DNA from: Ramlibacter algicola
Lineage (GTDB): Bacteria; Pseudomonadota; Gammaproteobacteria; Burkholderiales; Burkholderiaceae_C
Assembly (NCBI RefSeq): GCF_016641735.1
Contig: NZ_JAEDAO010000001.1
Span: 1,736,001 to 1,800,000, forward strand
Length of the DNA: 64,000 nt
Reading direction: 5' to 3'
In this document: positions 15,713 through 24,698 of the stretch, piece after piece
How the letters are laid out: each line of letters starts with the position of its first letter
How positions within the stretch are numbered: position 1 is the stretch's first letter
Notes under the pieces: generated by a model
Told to the model about the DNA's origin: nothing
Database searches by the model: none
What the model saw: only the letters and a program-made list of their open reading frames with translations
Position numbers and translations under genes: made by a program

Positions 15713-18103
15713 ATGTCCCCAGAAGTCCCCGCGGAATCCCCGCTGCTGCAGTCCCTCAACCCCGAGCAGCGCGCCGCGGTCACCCTGCCACCCGAGCACG
15801 CGCTGATCCTGGCTGGCGCGGGGTCCGGCAAGACCCGCGTCCTCACCACCCGCATCGCCTGGCTGCTGACCACCGGGCAGGTGTCGCCCGGCGGCATCAT
15901 GGCCGTGACCTTCACCAACAAGGCCGCCAAGGAAATGATGACGCGGCTGGGCGCGATGCTGCCGGTCAACGTGCGCGGCATGTGGATCGGCACCTTCCAC
16001 GGCCTGTGCAACCGCTTCCTGCGCGCCCACTACAAGCTGGCCAACCTGCCGCAGAGCTTCCAGATCCTGGACACGCAGGACCAGCTGTCGGCCATCAAGC
16101 GGCTGATGAAGCAGCACGGCGTCGACGAGGAGCGCTTCCCGCCCAAGGAAGTGCAGTGGTTCATCGCCGGCTGCAAGGAAGACGGCCAGCGGCCCAAGGA
16201 CGTGCCCACGCGGACCGAGGAGGACCGCCGCCGCGTCGAGCTGTACCAGCTGTACGAGGAGCGGTGCCAGCGCGAGGGCGTGGTCGACTTCGGCGAGCTG
16301 ATGCTGCGCAGCTACGAGCTGCTGCGCGACAACGACGCCGTGCGCGCGCACTACCAGCGGCGCTTCCGGCACATCCTGGTCGACGAGTTCCAGGACACCA
16401 ACCGGCTGCAGTACGCGTGGCTGAAGATCTTCGCCTTCAACCCGGACGGCAGCGCGCCGGCCGGCAATGCGGTGCTGGCCGTCGGCGACGACGACCAGAG
16501 CATCTACGCCTTCCGCGGCGCGCGCGTGGGCAACATGCAGGACTTCGTGCGAGAGTTCCACGTCGCGCACCAGATCAAGCTGGAGCAGAACTACCGCAGC
16601 TACAGCAACATCCTCGACTCGGCCAACGCGCTGATCAGCCACAACAAGGGCCGGCTCGGCAAGAACCTGCGCACCGACCAGGGCCCCGGCGAGCCAGTGC
16701 GCGTGTACGAGGCACCGACCGACCTGGCCGAGGCGCAGTGGCTGGTGGAGGAGATGCGGCACCTCGCGCGCGACCAGGGCACCGAGCCGGGCTTCGCGAA
16801 GCGCGAGATCGCGGTGCTCTATCGCAGCAACGCGCAGAGCCGCGTGATCGAGACGGCGCTGTTCAACGCGGGCGTGCCGTACCGCGTCTACGGCGGCCTG
16901 CGCTTCTTCGAGCGCGCCGAAATCAAGCACGCGCTGGCCTACCTGCGGCTGCTGGAGAACCCGAACGACGACACCAGCTTCCTGCGCGTCGTGAACTTCC
17001 CGCCGCGCGGCATCGGCGCGCGCACGATCGAGCAGTTGCAGGACGCCGCCCGTGCCGCCGGCTGTTCGCTGCACGACGCGGTGAGCGCCACCACCGGAAA
17101 GGCGGGCGCCAACCTCGGTGCGTTCGTCGCCAAGATCGACGTCGTGCGCGAGCAGACGCAGGACCTGAGCCTGCGCGAGATCATCGAACTGGTGCTGCAG
17201 CACTCCGGGCTCGTCGACCACTACCGCAGCGAGAAGGACGGCGCCGAGCGCATCGAGAACCTGGAGGAACTGGCCAGCGCCGCCGAGAGCTTCGTGATGC
17301 AGGAAGGCTTCGGCCGCGATGCAGTGGCGCTGCCGATCGACGAGCTGTCGCAGAGTCCCGTGAGCCAGGGGCTGGATCCGAACCAACCCATCCTCGACCA
17401 ACCGGCGCCGGACTACGTGGCGCCCGATGCGGAAACGGGCGAGACGCTCTCACCGCTGGCGGCGTTCCTCACGCACGCCGCGCTGGAAGCGGGCGACAAC
17501 CAGGCCAGCGCCGGCCAGGACGCGGTGCAGCTGATGACGGTGCACTCGGCCAAGGGCCTGGAGTTCGACGCGGTGTTCGTCACCGGTCTCGAAGAGGGCC
17601 TGTTCCCGAGCGAGCGCTCCATGGCCGACTACGAAGGCCTGGAGGAAGAGCGGCGCCTCATGTACGTCGCGATCACGCGCGCCCGCAAGCGGCTGTACCT
17701 GAGCTACGCGCAGACGCGCCTGCTGCACGGCCAGACCCGCTACAACGTGCGCAGCCGCTTCTTCGACGAGTTGCCCGAAGCCGCGCTCAAGTGGCTCACG
17801 CCCAAGAACCAGAATTTCGGCGGCTCCGCATTCGGCTTCGGCACCGGCTACGGCAGCACGCGGTCACCGGGGGCGCAGCGGGACTGGAATCCCGACCGCT
17901 TCGCCAACCCGCCCGTGCCCGTGCAGAAGGCCGCGCCGTCGCACGGCCTGAAGTCCGGGATGCAGGTGTTCCACACCAAGTTCGGCGAGGGCACCGTGAT
18001 CTCGATCGAAGGGCAGGGCGACGACGCGCGGGCGCAGGTGAAGTTCAATCGCCACGGCATCAAGTGGCTGGCCCTCGCCGTGGCGAAGCTGACGCCGGTC
18101 TAG
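15713..18103 (+). CDS. uvrD: DNA helicase II (UvrD)
   Basis: 796 residues, superfamily 1A 3'-5' helicase of nucleotide excision and mismatch repair. Walker A GAGSGKT is at 35-41 and the motif TFTNKAAKEM follows. Later come VDEFQDTN, the Q-rich GDDDQSIYAFRGA, QNYRS, VHSAKGLEFDAVF and VAITRARKRL, all in family order. The C-terminal Tudor-like end (GMQVFHTKFGEGTVISIEG) is characteristic of UvrD/PcrA, which bind RNA polymerase. The ATG at 15713 is used because it follows the -10 box by five bases; the upstream ATG at 15692 lies before it. No Shine-Dalgarno sequence is visible. Confidence 0.96.
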   Translation: MSPEVPAESPLLQSLNPEQRAAVTLPPEHALILAGAGSGKTRVLTTRIAWLLTTGQVSPGGIMAVTFTNKAAKEMMTRLGAMLPVNVRGMWIGTFHGLCNRFLRAHYKLANLPQSFQILDTQDQLSAIKRLMKQHGVDEERFPPKEVQWFIAGCKEDGQRPKDVPTRTEEDRRRVELYQLYEERCQREGVVDFGELMLRSYELLRDNDAVRAHYQRRFRHILVDEFQDTNRLQYAWLKIFAFNPDGSAPAGNAVLAVGDDDQSIYAFRGARVGNMQDFVREFHVAHQIKLEQNYRSYSNILDSANALISHNKGRLGKNLRTDQGPGEPVRVYEAPTDLAEAQWLVEEMRHLARDQGTEPGFAKREIAVLYRSNAQSRVIETALFNAGVPYRVYGGLRFFERAEIKHALAYLRLLENPNDDTSFLRVVNFPPRGIGARTIEQLQDAARAAGCSLHDAVSATTGKAGANLGAFVAKIDVVREQTQDLSLREIIELVLQHSGLVDHYRSEKDGAERIENLEELASAAESFVMQEGFGRDAVALPIDELSQSPVSQGLDPNQPILDQPAPDYVAPDAETGETLSPLAAFLTHAALEAGDNQASAGQDAVQLMTVHSAKGLEFDAVFVTGLEEGLFPSERSMADYEGLEEERRLMYVAITRARKRLYLSYAQTRLLHGQTRYNVRSRFFDELPEAALKWLTPKNQNFGGSAFGFGTGYGSTRSPGAQRDWNPDRFANPPVPVQKAAPSHGLKSGMQVFHTKFGEGTVISIEGQGDDARAQVKFNRHGIKWLALAVAKLTPV

Positions 18104-18136
18104 GAAGCCGAGAGCCGCTGGCCCACCGGCACCGGC

Positions 18137-18703
18137 TCACTCCATGTGCAGCCAGTGTTCCTCGGGAAGGGACTTCAGGAAGGCAAGCACCTGCTGCGCG
18201 GCGCCATGGCTGGCGGCCCACTCGAGGTGGTCGCGCAGGCACAGGCGCTTGACCATCGCGGACGTCACGCGCCAGGCCTGCGGCGGGATCGGCAGCGGCG
18301 GCTGCCACTGGCCGTTGACCTGCTGCTTGCCGGGCAGCATGTCGTAGAGGGCCTGCCAGGCCGCCAGGTGCGGGCAGACGCGGTTGTTGCGCCGCGCTTC
18401 CTGCATCAGCGCCTCGAGGTCGCCCGCCGCTGCTGCCGCGCCTGCCGCTGCTTCGCCCAGGGCGGTCGGCGCGGTGGTTTCGAAGCCTGCCGGGGCCCCG
18501 AGGTCGGTGGGCAGGTCGGCCGGCACGCTGCCCGTCGTGGTCGGCTGGAACTTGCGCTCCTGCTTCTCGCTGAGCTCGGTGAAGAGCGCCCACGCCGTGT
18601 CGGTGTTGCGCTCCTCCGCCTCCGGTGCAGGAATGGTGTCGCCGTACTGGTACGGGTCGTCCAGCGCGGTCTTCTTCTTCGGCGGCGGGGTGGGGGGCGG
18701 CAT
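18137..18703 (-). CDS. Hypothetical protein, 188 residues
   Basis: No recognised domain. The N-terminus is proline/lysine rich (MPPPTPPPKKK) and probably disordered. The middle is an Ala-rich low-complexity stretch (about 75-95). The C-terminal 90 residues are well structured, with AWQALYDMLPG, WRVTSAMVKRLCLRDHLEWA and a Trp/His-rich end. Codon use is like that of neighbours, and the opposite strand over this region reads as an antisense frame without motifs, so this gene is preferred. Convergent with uvrD, 34 bases apart. Probably a lineage-specific cytoplasmic protein. Confidence 0.65.
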   Translation of the reverse strand: MPPPTPPPKKKTALDDPYQYGDTIPAPEAEERNTDTAWALFTELSEKQERKFQPTTTGSVPADLPTDLGAPAGFETTAPTALGEAAAGAAAAAGDLEALMQEARRNNRVCPHLAAWQALYDMLPGKQQVNGQWQPPLPIPPQAWRVTSAMVKRLCLRDHLEWAASHGAAQQVLAFLKSLPEEHWLHME

Positions 18704-18854
18704 GGTCGTGGGGCGGGCAGCGGGTCACTGCCCGGCCGCACTGTACCCCGGCCATCGGCGGCTGCCCATCCGCCGGAACGCGCGGGCGTGGCTTTTTTTC
18801 CGTCGCCGCCGCGGGCCGGGTGTTCACTTACGATCCGGGCCAGGAGAGACCGCC

Positions 18855-20180
18855 ATGAATGCTCCCGTCCCCCTTTCGCGCTGGGCCGGCGAAGGTTCCA
18901 GCCGGGTGCCGTTCTGGGCCTACACGGACCCGCAGCTGTACCGCGCCGAACTCGATCGCATCTTCTACGGCCGCCACTGGTCGTACGTCGGGCTCGAGAT
19001 CGAGGTGCCCAACGTGGGCGACTTCAAGCTGACCTGGGTCGGCGAGCGCCAGGTGATCCTGGTGCGCGATCGCGTGGCGCCGAAGGACCGCGGCACCGAC
19101 CACGGGTTGCGCGTGGTCGAGAACCGCTGCGCGCACCGAGGCGTGCGCTTCTGCCAGCAACCGCATGGCAACGCGCGCAGCTTCGTCTGCCCGTACCACC
19201 AGTGGACCTACAAGCTCAATGGCGACCTGGCCGGGCTGCCGTTCAAGGAAGGCGTGAAGGCGCTCGGCGCCGATGGCACCGAGTGCGTGCAGGGCGGCAT
19301 GCCGGTGGACTTCGACCTCAAGGCCAACGGCCTGACCAAGCTGCGGGTCGAGGTGCTGCACGGGCTGGTGTTCGCCACTTTCTGCGACGACGCGGAGCCG
19401 CTGCGCGACTACCTCGGCCCCGAGGTGCTGCCGTGGCTGGACAGGATCTTCCAGGGGCGCCAGCTGCAGCTGTTGGGCATCAACCGGCAGCGCATCCCCG
19501 GCAACTGGAAGCTGATGATGGAGAACATCAAGGACCCGTACCACCCGGGCCTGCTCCACACCTGGTTCGTGACCTTCGGGCTCTGGCGCGCCGACCAGAA
19601 GAGCCGGATGGTGATGGACGCGCACGGCCGCCACGCGGTGATGGTCTCGCGCCGCAACGACGGCGGCGAGAACAAGGCGGTCACGCAGGGGGTCACGTCA
19701 TTCAAGGCCGACATGACGCTGCAGGACGACCGCCTGCTCGACGTCGTGCCGGAGCCGTGGTGGAAGGTGACCGACCCGGCGAACCCGGGCACGGAGATCA
19801 TGCCGACGGTGACGATGATCACGCTGTTCCCCAGCGTGATCATCCAGCAGCAGGTCAACTCGCTGTCGACGCGCCACATCGTGCCGCGCGGCGAAGGCGA
19901 GTTCGACTTCGTGTGGACGCACTTCGGCTTCGTCGACGACACGCCCGAGATGACGCGGCGCCGCCTGCGCCAGGCCAACCTGTTCGGCCCCGCGGGGTTC
20001 GTCAGCGCCGACGACGGCGAGGTGATCGAGTTCAGCCAAGACGGCTTCCGCCAGTGGGGCGAGGGCGGCAGCACGCTGTGCGAGCTGGATGGCACCGGCA
20101 CCGGCGGCACCGAGCACATGGTCACCGAGACGCTGATCCGCTCGATGTACGCCTACTGGCGCAGGGTGATGGGGGTCTGA
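18855..20180 (+). CDS. Aromatic-ring-hydroxylating oxygenase alpha subunit (AntA/NagG-like)
   Basis: 441 residues. Rieske ligands C92-x-H94 (CAHRG) and C112-x2-H115 (CPYHQW). The mononuclear site NWKLMMENIKDPYHPGLLH has D227, H230 and H235, the canonical D-x2-H-x4-H. The segments SYVGLEIEVPNVGDFK and LRVEVLHGLVFATF resemble anthranilate dioxygenase and salicylate 5-hydroxylase large subunits. The ATG at 18855 follows AGGAGAG. It is followed directly by the beta subunit but no ferredoxin or reductase gene is nearby, so electrons must come from elsewhere, possibly the BenC-like reductase at 3304-4302. Likely substrate: an amino- or hydroxybenzoate (inference). Confidence 0.9.
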   Translation: MNAPVPLSRWAGEGSSRVPFWAYTDPQLYRAELDRIFYGRHWSYVGLEIEVPNVGDFKLTWVGERQVILVRDRVAPKDRGTDHGLRVVENRCAHRGVRFCQQPHGNARSFVCPYHQWTYKLNGDLAGLPFKEGVKALGADGTECVQGGMPVDFDLKANGLTKLRVEVLHGLVFATFCDDAEPLRDYLGPEVLPWLDRIFQGRQLQLLGINRQRIPGNWKLMMENIKDPYHPGLLHTWFVTFGLWRADQKSRMVMDAHGRHAVMVSRRNDGGENKAVTQGVTSFKADMTLQDDRLLDVVPEPWWKVTDPANPGTEIMPTVTMITLFPSVIIQQQVNSLSTRHIVPRGEGEFDFVWTHFGFVDDTPEMTRRRLRQANLFGPAGFVSADDGEVIEFSQDGFRQWGEGGSTLCELDGTGTGGTEHMVTETLIRSMYAYWRRVMGV

Positions 20181-20665
20181 TGGAGCACCTGCTGCTGCAG
20201 CACGAGATCGACGAGCTCAATGCCGCGTACGCCGCGGTGCTCGACGAGGGGCGCTTCGACGCCTGGCCGGACTTCTTCGTCGAGGACGGCCGCTACACCG
20301 TGCAGGCGCGCGAGAACTTCGACCGCGGCCTGCCGCTCGCGCTGATGGACCTGGAAAGCCGCGGGATGATGCGCGACCGCGTCTACGGCGTCACGCAGAC
20401 GATCTACCACCGCCCTTACTACATGCGCCATGTCGTCGGCCGCGCGCAGGTGCTGCCCGTGCAGGAAGGCGATGCGGCCGGGTTGCTGCGTGCGCAGGCG
20501 AACTACGCCGTGTTCCGCACGCGGCCCGGCGATGCAAGTGAGGTCTACAACGTGGGCCGGTACATCGACACGCTGGTTCGCACCGGCGAAGGGCTGAGGT
20601 TCGCGAGCCGGCGCTGCGTGTACGACAGCGAGATGGTGCTGAACTCGCTGATCTATCCGGTCTGA
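20180..20665 (+). CDS. Aromatic-ring-hydroxylating oxygenase beta subunit
   Basis: 161 residues with the SnoaL-like fold of dioxygenase small subunits: LLQHEIDELNAAYAAVLDEG start, DFFVEDGRYTVQARENFD, IYHRPYYMRHVVG and a C-terminal RFASRRCVYDSEMV strand. The start overlaps the alpha stop as TGATG, so expression is coupled. The short N-terminus and the ENFDRGLPLALM segment match the anthranilate/salicylate subgroup, in line with the alpha subunit. Two strong hairpins (20673-20692 and 20699-20718) follow and probably end the transcript. Confidence 0.9.
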   Translation: MEHLLLQHEIDELNAAYAAVLDEGRFDAWPDFFVEDGRYTVQARENFDRGLPLALMDLESRGMMRDRVYGVTQTIYHRPYYMRHVVGRAQVLPVQEGDAAGLLRAQANYAVFRTRPGDASEVYNVGRYIDTLVRTGEGLRFASRRCVYDSEMVLNSLIYPV

Positions 20666-20672
20666 AACGATT

Positions 20673-20718
20673 GCGCCCTCCGGAGAGGGCGCAAATGGGC
20701 CCCGGCCTTCGCCGGGGC
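20673..20718. terminator. Two strong hairpins between convergent genes
   Basis: GCGCCCTC-CGGA-GAGGGCGC (20673-20692) and GCCCCGGC-CTTC-GCCGGGGC (20699-20718), both perfect 8-bp stems with tetraloops. There is no T run, so a bidirectional or Rho-assisted terminator is likely. Confidence 0.55.
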
Positions 20719-20741
20719 ACGAAGCAGCGCCGCGAAGCGGC

Positions 20742-20948
20742 TTATTTCTTCGTGGCCTCGTGGCCGACGTAGCCGCCCAGGGCCGCGCCACCCAGCGTGC
20801 CCAGCGTGCCGCCGCCCACCGCGCTGCCGATCGCACCGCCGGCCACCGCGCCGCCCACCGTGCCGGCCGTCTGGCGGTCCATCGTGCCGCAGCCGGTCAG
20901 CGCCATCATCGTCACAGCGGCCACTGCCGCGAGGATCTTGCTCTTCAT
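20742..20948 (-). CDS. Small glycine-zipper lipoprotein
   Basis: 68 residues. Signal peptide with lipobox LTGC (Cys20), then GTMDRQ and Gly-zipper repeats GGAVAGGAIGSAVGGG and GGAALGGYVG able to insert into or pack against the membrane, ending in charged HEATKK. Resembles OsmB/SlyB-type small lipoproteins of the envelope stress group. The ATG at 20948 is taken because the longer frame upstream is the shadow of the SulP gene. The leader (20949-21050) contains the palindrome GGCCTCC-TGTA-GGAGGCC at 21024-21041. Confidence 0.82.
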   Translation of the reverse strand: MKSKILAAVAAVTMMALTGCGTMDRQTAGTVGGAVAGGAIGSAVGGGTLGTLGGAALGGYVGHEATKK

Positions 20949-21124
20949 ACCGTTCACCTTGGGAAAGTACGACCGCCAAAGGCGCGGCCTGCCTGTGCGA
21001 TGAACTCTATGGAGGAGCCTTTTGGCCTCCTGTAGGAGGCCCGAGACAGGGGGTGTCGGCTCGCCCCGTGGGGTCGTGCCGGACCGTGCAGGGCGCGCGT
21101 GCAGGGCCGCGCCGGGCCGGTGCC

Positions 21125-23320
21125 TCAGCGGCCCGCCTGCCGCTCGGAGGCCAGCCGGTTGGTGTGGCGCAACCGTGCGGCGAGGTCGATGGCGAGGTTG
21201 GACAGCAGCTTCTGCACCAGTTGCGGCGCTTCGTGGCTCAGCCGGTCGAAGCGGTCGCGCGTGAGGACGGCGACGGCGAGATCCTCTTCGGCGAGGACCG
21301 TCGCCGATCGAGTGGCGCGGTCGAGGAACGCCAGCTCGCCGATCACCGCGCCCCGCCGCACGCCGGCCAGCCGCACGCCCCGCTGGTGCGGTCCCGGCAC
21401 GATGACGCTGGCGCTGCCTTGCAGCACCACCATCAGTTCGTGGCTCGCGCTGCCGGCCTCGATCACGACGTCGCCGGCGCGGAACAGCCGCTGCTCCATC
21501 GCCGCTTCGAGGGCCTGCCGCTCGTGGTCGTCCATGTCGCGGAAGATCGACACCGCGTCCAGCACCGTCGTCGATGGCGCTTCGGTGTCGGATCCGTACA
21601 GTTGCAGCAGGTGGTTCTCGGCCTGCTCGAGCGCGCGGTCCAGGTCCTCGGCCACGTGCGCCCCGCGCGAGTGCAACTGCAGCGCCGCGGCGACTTCGGG
21701 CGCCGTGCGCGCCGGGTCGACGTGGAACAGCGGGACCATCGACAAGTCGGCCAGGCGCTCGATCTTGTCGATGGTGGCGACCACGCTCGTGTCCACGTGC
21801 CGCACGCCGGTCCAGTCCACCACGATGCAGCGCGCCTCGCCCAGCACGGCGCGGAACTGGCTCTCGAGGCTGCTCACCGCGACGAAGAACAGGTCGCCCG
21901 CGAGTTCGACCACGCGCAGCTCGTGGCCGTGGCGCGCGAGCTGCTGGAGGTCGGCGCGCGGGCGCGCGCAGTTGGACGAGACCTGCGCGCCCGTGAGCAC
22001 GGCCCGCGCGGGACGGCCCGCATTGCGCACGGCGAACAGAAGCAGGCCGAGCAGGAAGCCGACGACCACCGCGGCCACGATGTTCAGCATCACAGCCGTC
22101 GCGGTGACGGCGGCGACCAGCGCGAGGTTCTCGCGTTCCAGCGGGCGCAGCGGGTCGCGCCGCAGCCAGCGGCGCAGCAGCTGCACCGAGCCGCGGTCGA
22201 CCATGAACCAGGCTTCGCACAGCAGCGCGCCGGCGATGGCGGCGATCGGCACGTGGCCGAGCGCGCCGCTGAAGGCCACCACCAGCGCGATGGCGGTCAT
22301 GCAGACCATCAGCGGCGCGGCCAGGCGGGCGTGGCGGCTGGCGACCATGGACGACTGCGCCGATCCCGACAGCGGCGCCGACCCCAGCAGGGCGGCGACC
22401 ACGCTGGCGGAAGCGGTCGCCAGTGGCAGCCCGCGCGGCCCCGCGGGCCGGTCATCCTGCTGCGACAGCATCTGGGCGGTCATGGCGCTGTTGAGGAACA
22501 TGATGGTGCCCAGGATCGCGGCCTGGCCCACCAGCGCGCCCGACAGCGACATCCAGTCGATGCCGGGCGCGGCGAACACCAGGAAGTCGGTGACCGCGGC
22601 CGTCCGCACGTTCAAGTCGCTGCTGCCGACCATCGTGACGTGCTCGCCGGCGCGCCCGAGCAGCTCGCCGATGACGACGCCGACGACGAGGCCGGTGGCG
22701 GTGGCCGGCCAGCGGCGCAGCCAGTGCCGCACCGCGACGCCGACCGCGAACACCGTGCCCGCGACGACGGCCACGCCCCACGCCGTGCTGCCGGGCACCT
22801 GCTGCAGCCCGTGCAGCGCGATCGTCTCGCTGATGATCAGCGACACCGCGATCGAGTTGGAGAAGCCCGCGAACACCGGGGTCGGGATGTAGCGCGTGAA
22901 GCGGTCCGCGCGGGCGAGGTAGAGGGCGGCCATGACGATGGCAGCCGTGGCCGTCGTCGCCTTGATCGCCGCGGCTCGCGCTTCCGGCGTGTCGGGCACG
23001 CCCCACGAGGGCAGTTGCAGCGCCATGTGGCCGACGAGCGCGGCGAGCGTCGTCGCCTCGAGGAAGCGGGCCGAGTACAGCACCGGGCGGTGCGAGCGGA
23101 TCGCCGCCAGCTGCACCAGCGCCAGCCCGATGAGGGTGGCCGCGAGGGCGCCGGACAGCATGCCGGGCGCATGCCGCCCGAAGATCACGACGACGGCGCC
23201 GAGGCTGAGCGGAATGGTGAACGCGGATGCATCGAGCGCACCGAGGAGGCTGCGGCCCCAACCGGTGGCCTGGCTCGTCGACGCGTCCTCGAGCGGGGTG
23301 AACGTACTGGCCTGTCGCAC
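21125..23320 (-). CDS. SulP-family transporter with STAS and cyclic-nucleotide-binding domains
   Basis: 731 residues. A SulP/SLC26 membrane part with 10-12 segments spans about 30-410, a STAS domain about 440-550 (CIVVDWTGVRHVDTSVVATI), and a C-terminal cNMP-binding/CAP-ED domain about 590-715 (GDVVIEAGSASHELMVVLQG, GAVIGELAFLDRATRSATV). The GELAFLDRATRSA phosphate-binding cassette keeps the Glu and Arg that contact cAMP/cGMP in family members. GTG 23320 follows AGGAGG by four bases and is preferred to the ATG at 23353. Probably imports an inorganic anion (sulfate, bicarbonate) or carboxylate and is gated by a cyclic nucleotide (inference). Monocistronic. Confidence 0.88.
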   Translation of the reverse strand: MRQASTFTPLEDASTSQATGWGRSLLGALDASAFTIPLSLGAVVVIFGRHAPGMLSGALAATLIGLALVQLAAIRSHRPVLYSARFLEATTLAALVGHMALQLPSWGVPDTPEARAAAIKATTATAAIVMAALYLARADRFTRYIPTPVFAGFSNSIAVSLIISETIALHGLQQVPGSTAWGVAVVAGTVFAVGVAVRHWLRRWPATATGLVVGVVIGELLGRAGEHVTMVGSSDLNVRTAAVTDFLVFAAPGIDWMSLSGALVGQAAILGTIMFLNSAMTAQMLSQQDDRPAGPRGLPLATASASVVAALLGSAPLSGSAQSSMVASRHARLAAPLMVCMTAIALVVAFSGALGHVPIAAIAGALLCEAWFMVDRGSVQLLRRWLRRDPLRPLERENLALVAAVTATAVMLNIVAAVVVGFLLGLLLFAVRNAGRPARAVLTGAQVSSNCARPRADLQQLARHGHELRVVELAGDLFFVAVSSLESQFRAVLGEARCIVVDWTGVRHVDTSVVATIDKIERLADLSMVPLFHVDPARTAPEVAAALQLHSRGAHVAEDLDRALEQAENHLLQLYGSDTEAPSTTVLDAVSIFRDMDDHERQALEAAMEQRLFRAGDVVIEAGSASHELMVVLQGSASVIVPGPHQRGVRLAGVRRGAVIGELAFLDRATRSATVLAEEDLAVAVLTRDRFDRLSHEAPQLVQKLLSNLAIDLAARLRHTNRLASERQAGR

Positions 23321-23375
23321 GAGACCTCCTGTGCTGCGGCCGGATTGAAGCACAGCCGTGGCGGCCGCGCCTCGG

Positions 23376-24698
23376 TCAAACGGACCGGCTGCGGGCTAGC
23401 GGCGGGTTGGCGGCGAAGTAGCGGACCATCCCGCGTAGCAGGGCGTCGGCCAGCTGGTCCTGGTAGGCGTCGCTGCGCAGCTTGGCCTCTTCTTCCGGGT
23501 TGCTGATGAAGGCGGTCTCGACGAGGACGCTGGGAATGTCCGGCGCCTTCAGCACGGCGAAGCCGGCCTGCTCGACATGCTTCTTGTGCAACTGGCCCAC
23601 GCTGCCGATCTCGCCCAGCAACGCCCCGCCCAGCTTGAGGCTGTCCTTGATCTGCGCGCTGGTGCTCATGTCCAGCAAGGCGCGGGCGACGTGGGCGTCG
23701 GCGGACTTGATGTTCACGCCGCCGATCAGGTCGGCCTTGTTCTCCTTGTCCGCCATCCAGCGCGCCGCGGTGCTGGAGGCGCCGCCCTGGCTGAGGGCGA
23801 ACACGCTGGCGCCGCGCGCCGTCGGCGTGATGAAGGCGTCGGCATGCACGCTGACGAACAGGTCGGCCTGCACGCGGCGCGCCTTCTGCACCCGCACGTG
23901 CAGCGGCACGAAGAAGTCGGCGTCGCGGGTGAGGAAGGCCCGCATCGGGTTGCCATTCACGATCGTGGCGTTGATGCGCTCGCGCAGCCGGTGCGCCACC
24001 TGCAGCACGACGTCCTTCTCGCGCGTTCCACCCGGGCCGATGGCGCCGGGGTCCTCGCCGCCGTGGCCGGGATCGATGGCGACCACGATCAGGCGGTCCG
24101 TGCGCGAGGCGACCTGCGGCGCGCCGACGACCGCCGGCGGCACCGGCTCGCTGGCCTTCGGCCGCGGGCGCGGCGTGGACTGCCGCTGGGTGATCAGTTC
24201 GCCCAGCGGGTCCGCCGACGGCGCGGGCGCGGTCGGGTCCTTCATCCGCTCGGTGATCAACGCCTCCAGCGGATCGGCCGCCTGCAGCGGGAAGAAGTCG
24301 ATCACCAGTCGGTGCTGGTAGGCGGCGATCGGCGGCAGCGTGAACACCTGCGGCAGCGCCTGCTGCTTCAGGTCGATCACCAGCCGCACCACGCCCGGCG
24401 CGAACTGGCCGGCACGGATGCCCGCGATGTAGGGATCGTCGGCGCGCACCTTCGCGACCAGTTCGCGCAGCGCGGGATTGAGCTCGATGCCTTCGAGGTC
24501 GACGGCGAGGCGGGGCGGGTCCTGCACCACGACCTGGCGCGAGGTGAGCCTGGCATCCGACTCGATGGTCACGCGCGTGTAATCGGGCGCGGGCCACAGG
24601 CGCACGGCGACGATGGTCGCGCCGCGGGCGATCTGCGCACGGCCCAGCAGCAGCGCCACCGCGCCCCCGCGCACCAGGTCGCGCCGGCCGATGCTCAT
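23376..24698 (-). CDS. amiC: N-acetylmuramoyl-L-alanine amidase, AmiC type
   Basis: 440 residues. The N-terminus GRRDLVRGGAVALLLG has a twin-arginine signal, as in E. coli AmiC. Next is an AMIN domain (about 28-130) that localises to the septum or peptidoglycan, then a Pro-rich linker (about 150-200). The Amidase_3 zinc domain has IDPGHGGEDPGA, a Glu in the TREKD helix, SVHADA and the catalytic Glu in VETAFISN. It cleaves the bond between MurNAc and L-Ala during daughter-cell separation. The start overlaps the tsaE stop as ATGA; tsaE-amiC is a common pairing in proteobacteria. Confidence 0.93.
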   Translation of the reverse strand: MSIGRRDLVRGGAVALLLGRAQIARGATIVAVRLWPAPDYTRVTIESDARLTSRQVVVQDPPRLAVDLEGIELNPALRELVAKVRADDPYIAGIRAGQFAPGVVRLVIDLKQQALPQVFTLPPIAAYQHRLVIDFFPLQAADPLEALITERMKDPTAPAPSADPLGELITQRQSTPRPRPKASEPVPPAVVGAPQVASRTDRLIVVAIDPGHGGEDPGAIGPGGTREKDVVLQVAHRLRERINATIVNGNPMRAFLTRDADFFVPLHVRVQKARRVQADLFVSVHADAFITPTARGASVFALSQGGASSTAARWMADKENKADLIGGVNIKSADAHVARALLDMSTSAQIKDSLKLGGALLGEIGSVGQLHKKHVEQAGFAVLKAPDIPSVLVETAFISNPEEEAKLRSDAYQDQLADALLRGMVRYFAANPPLARSRSV

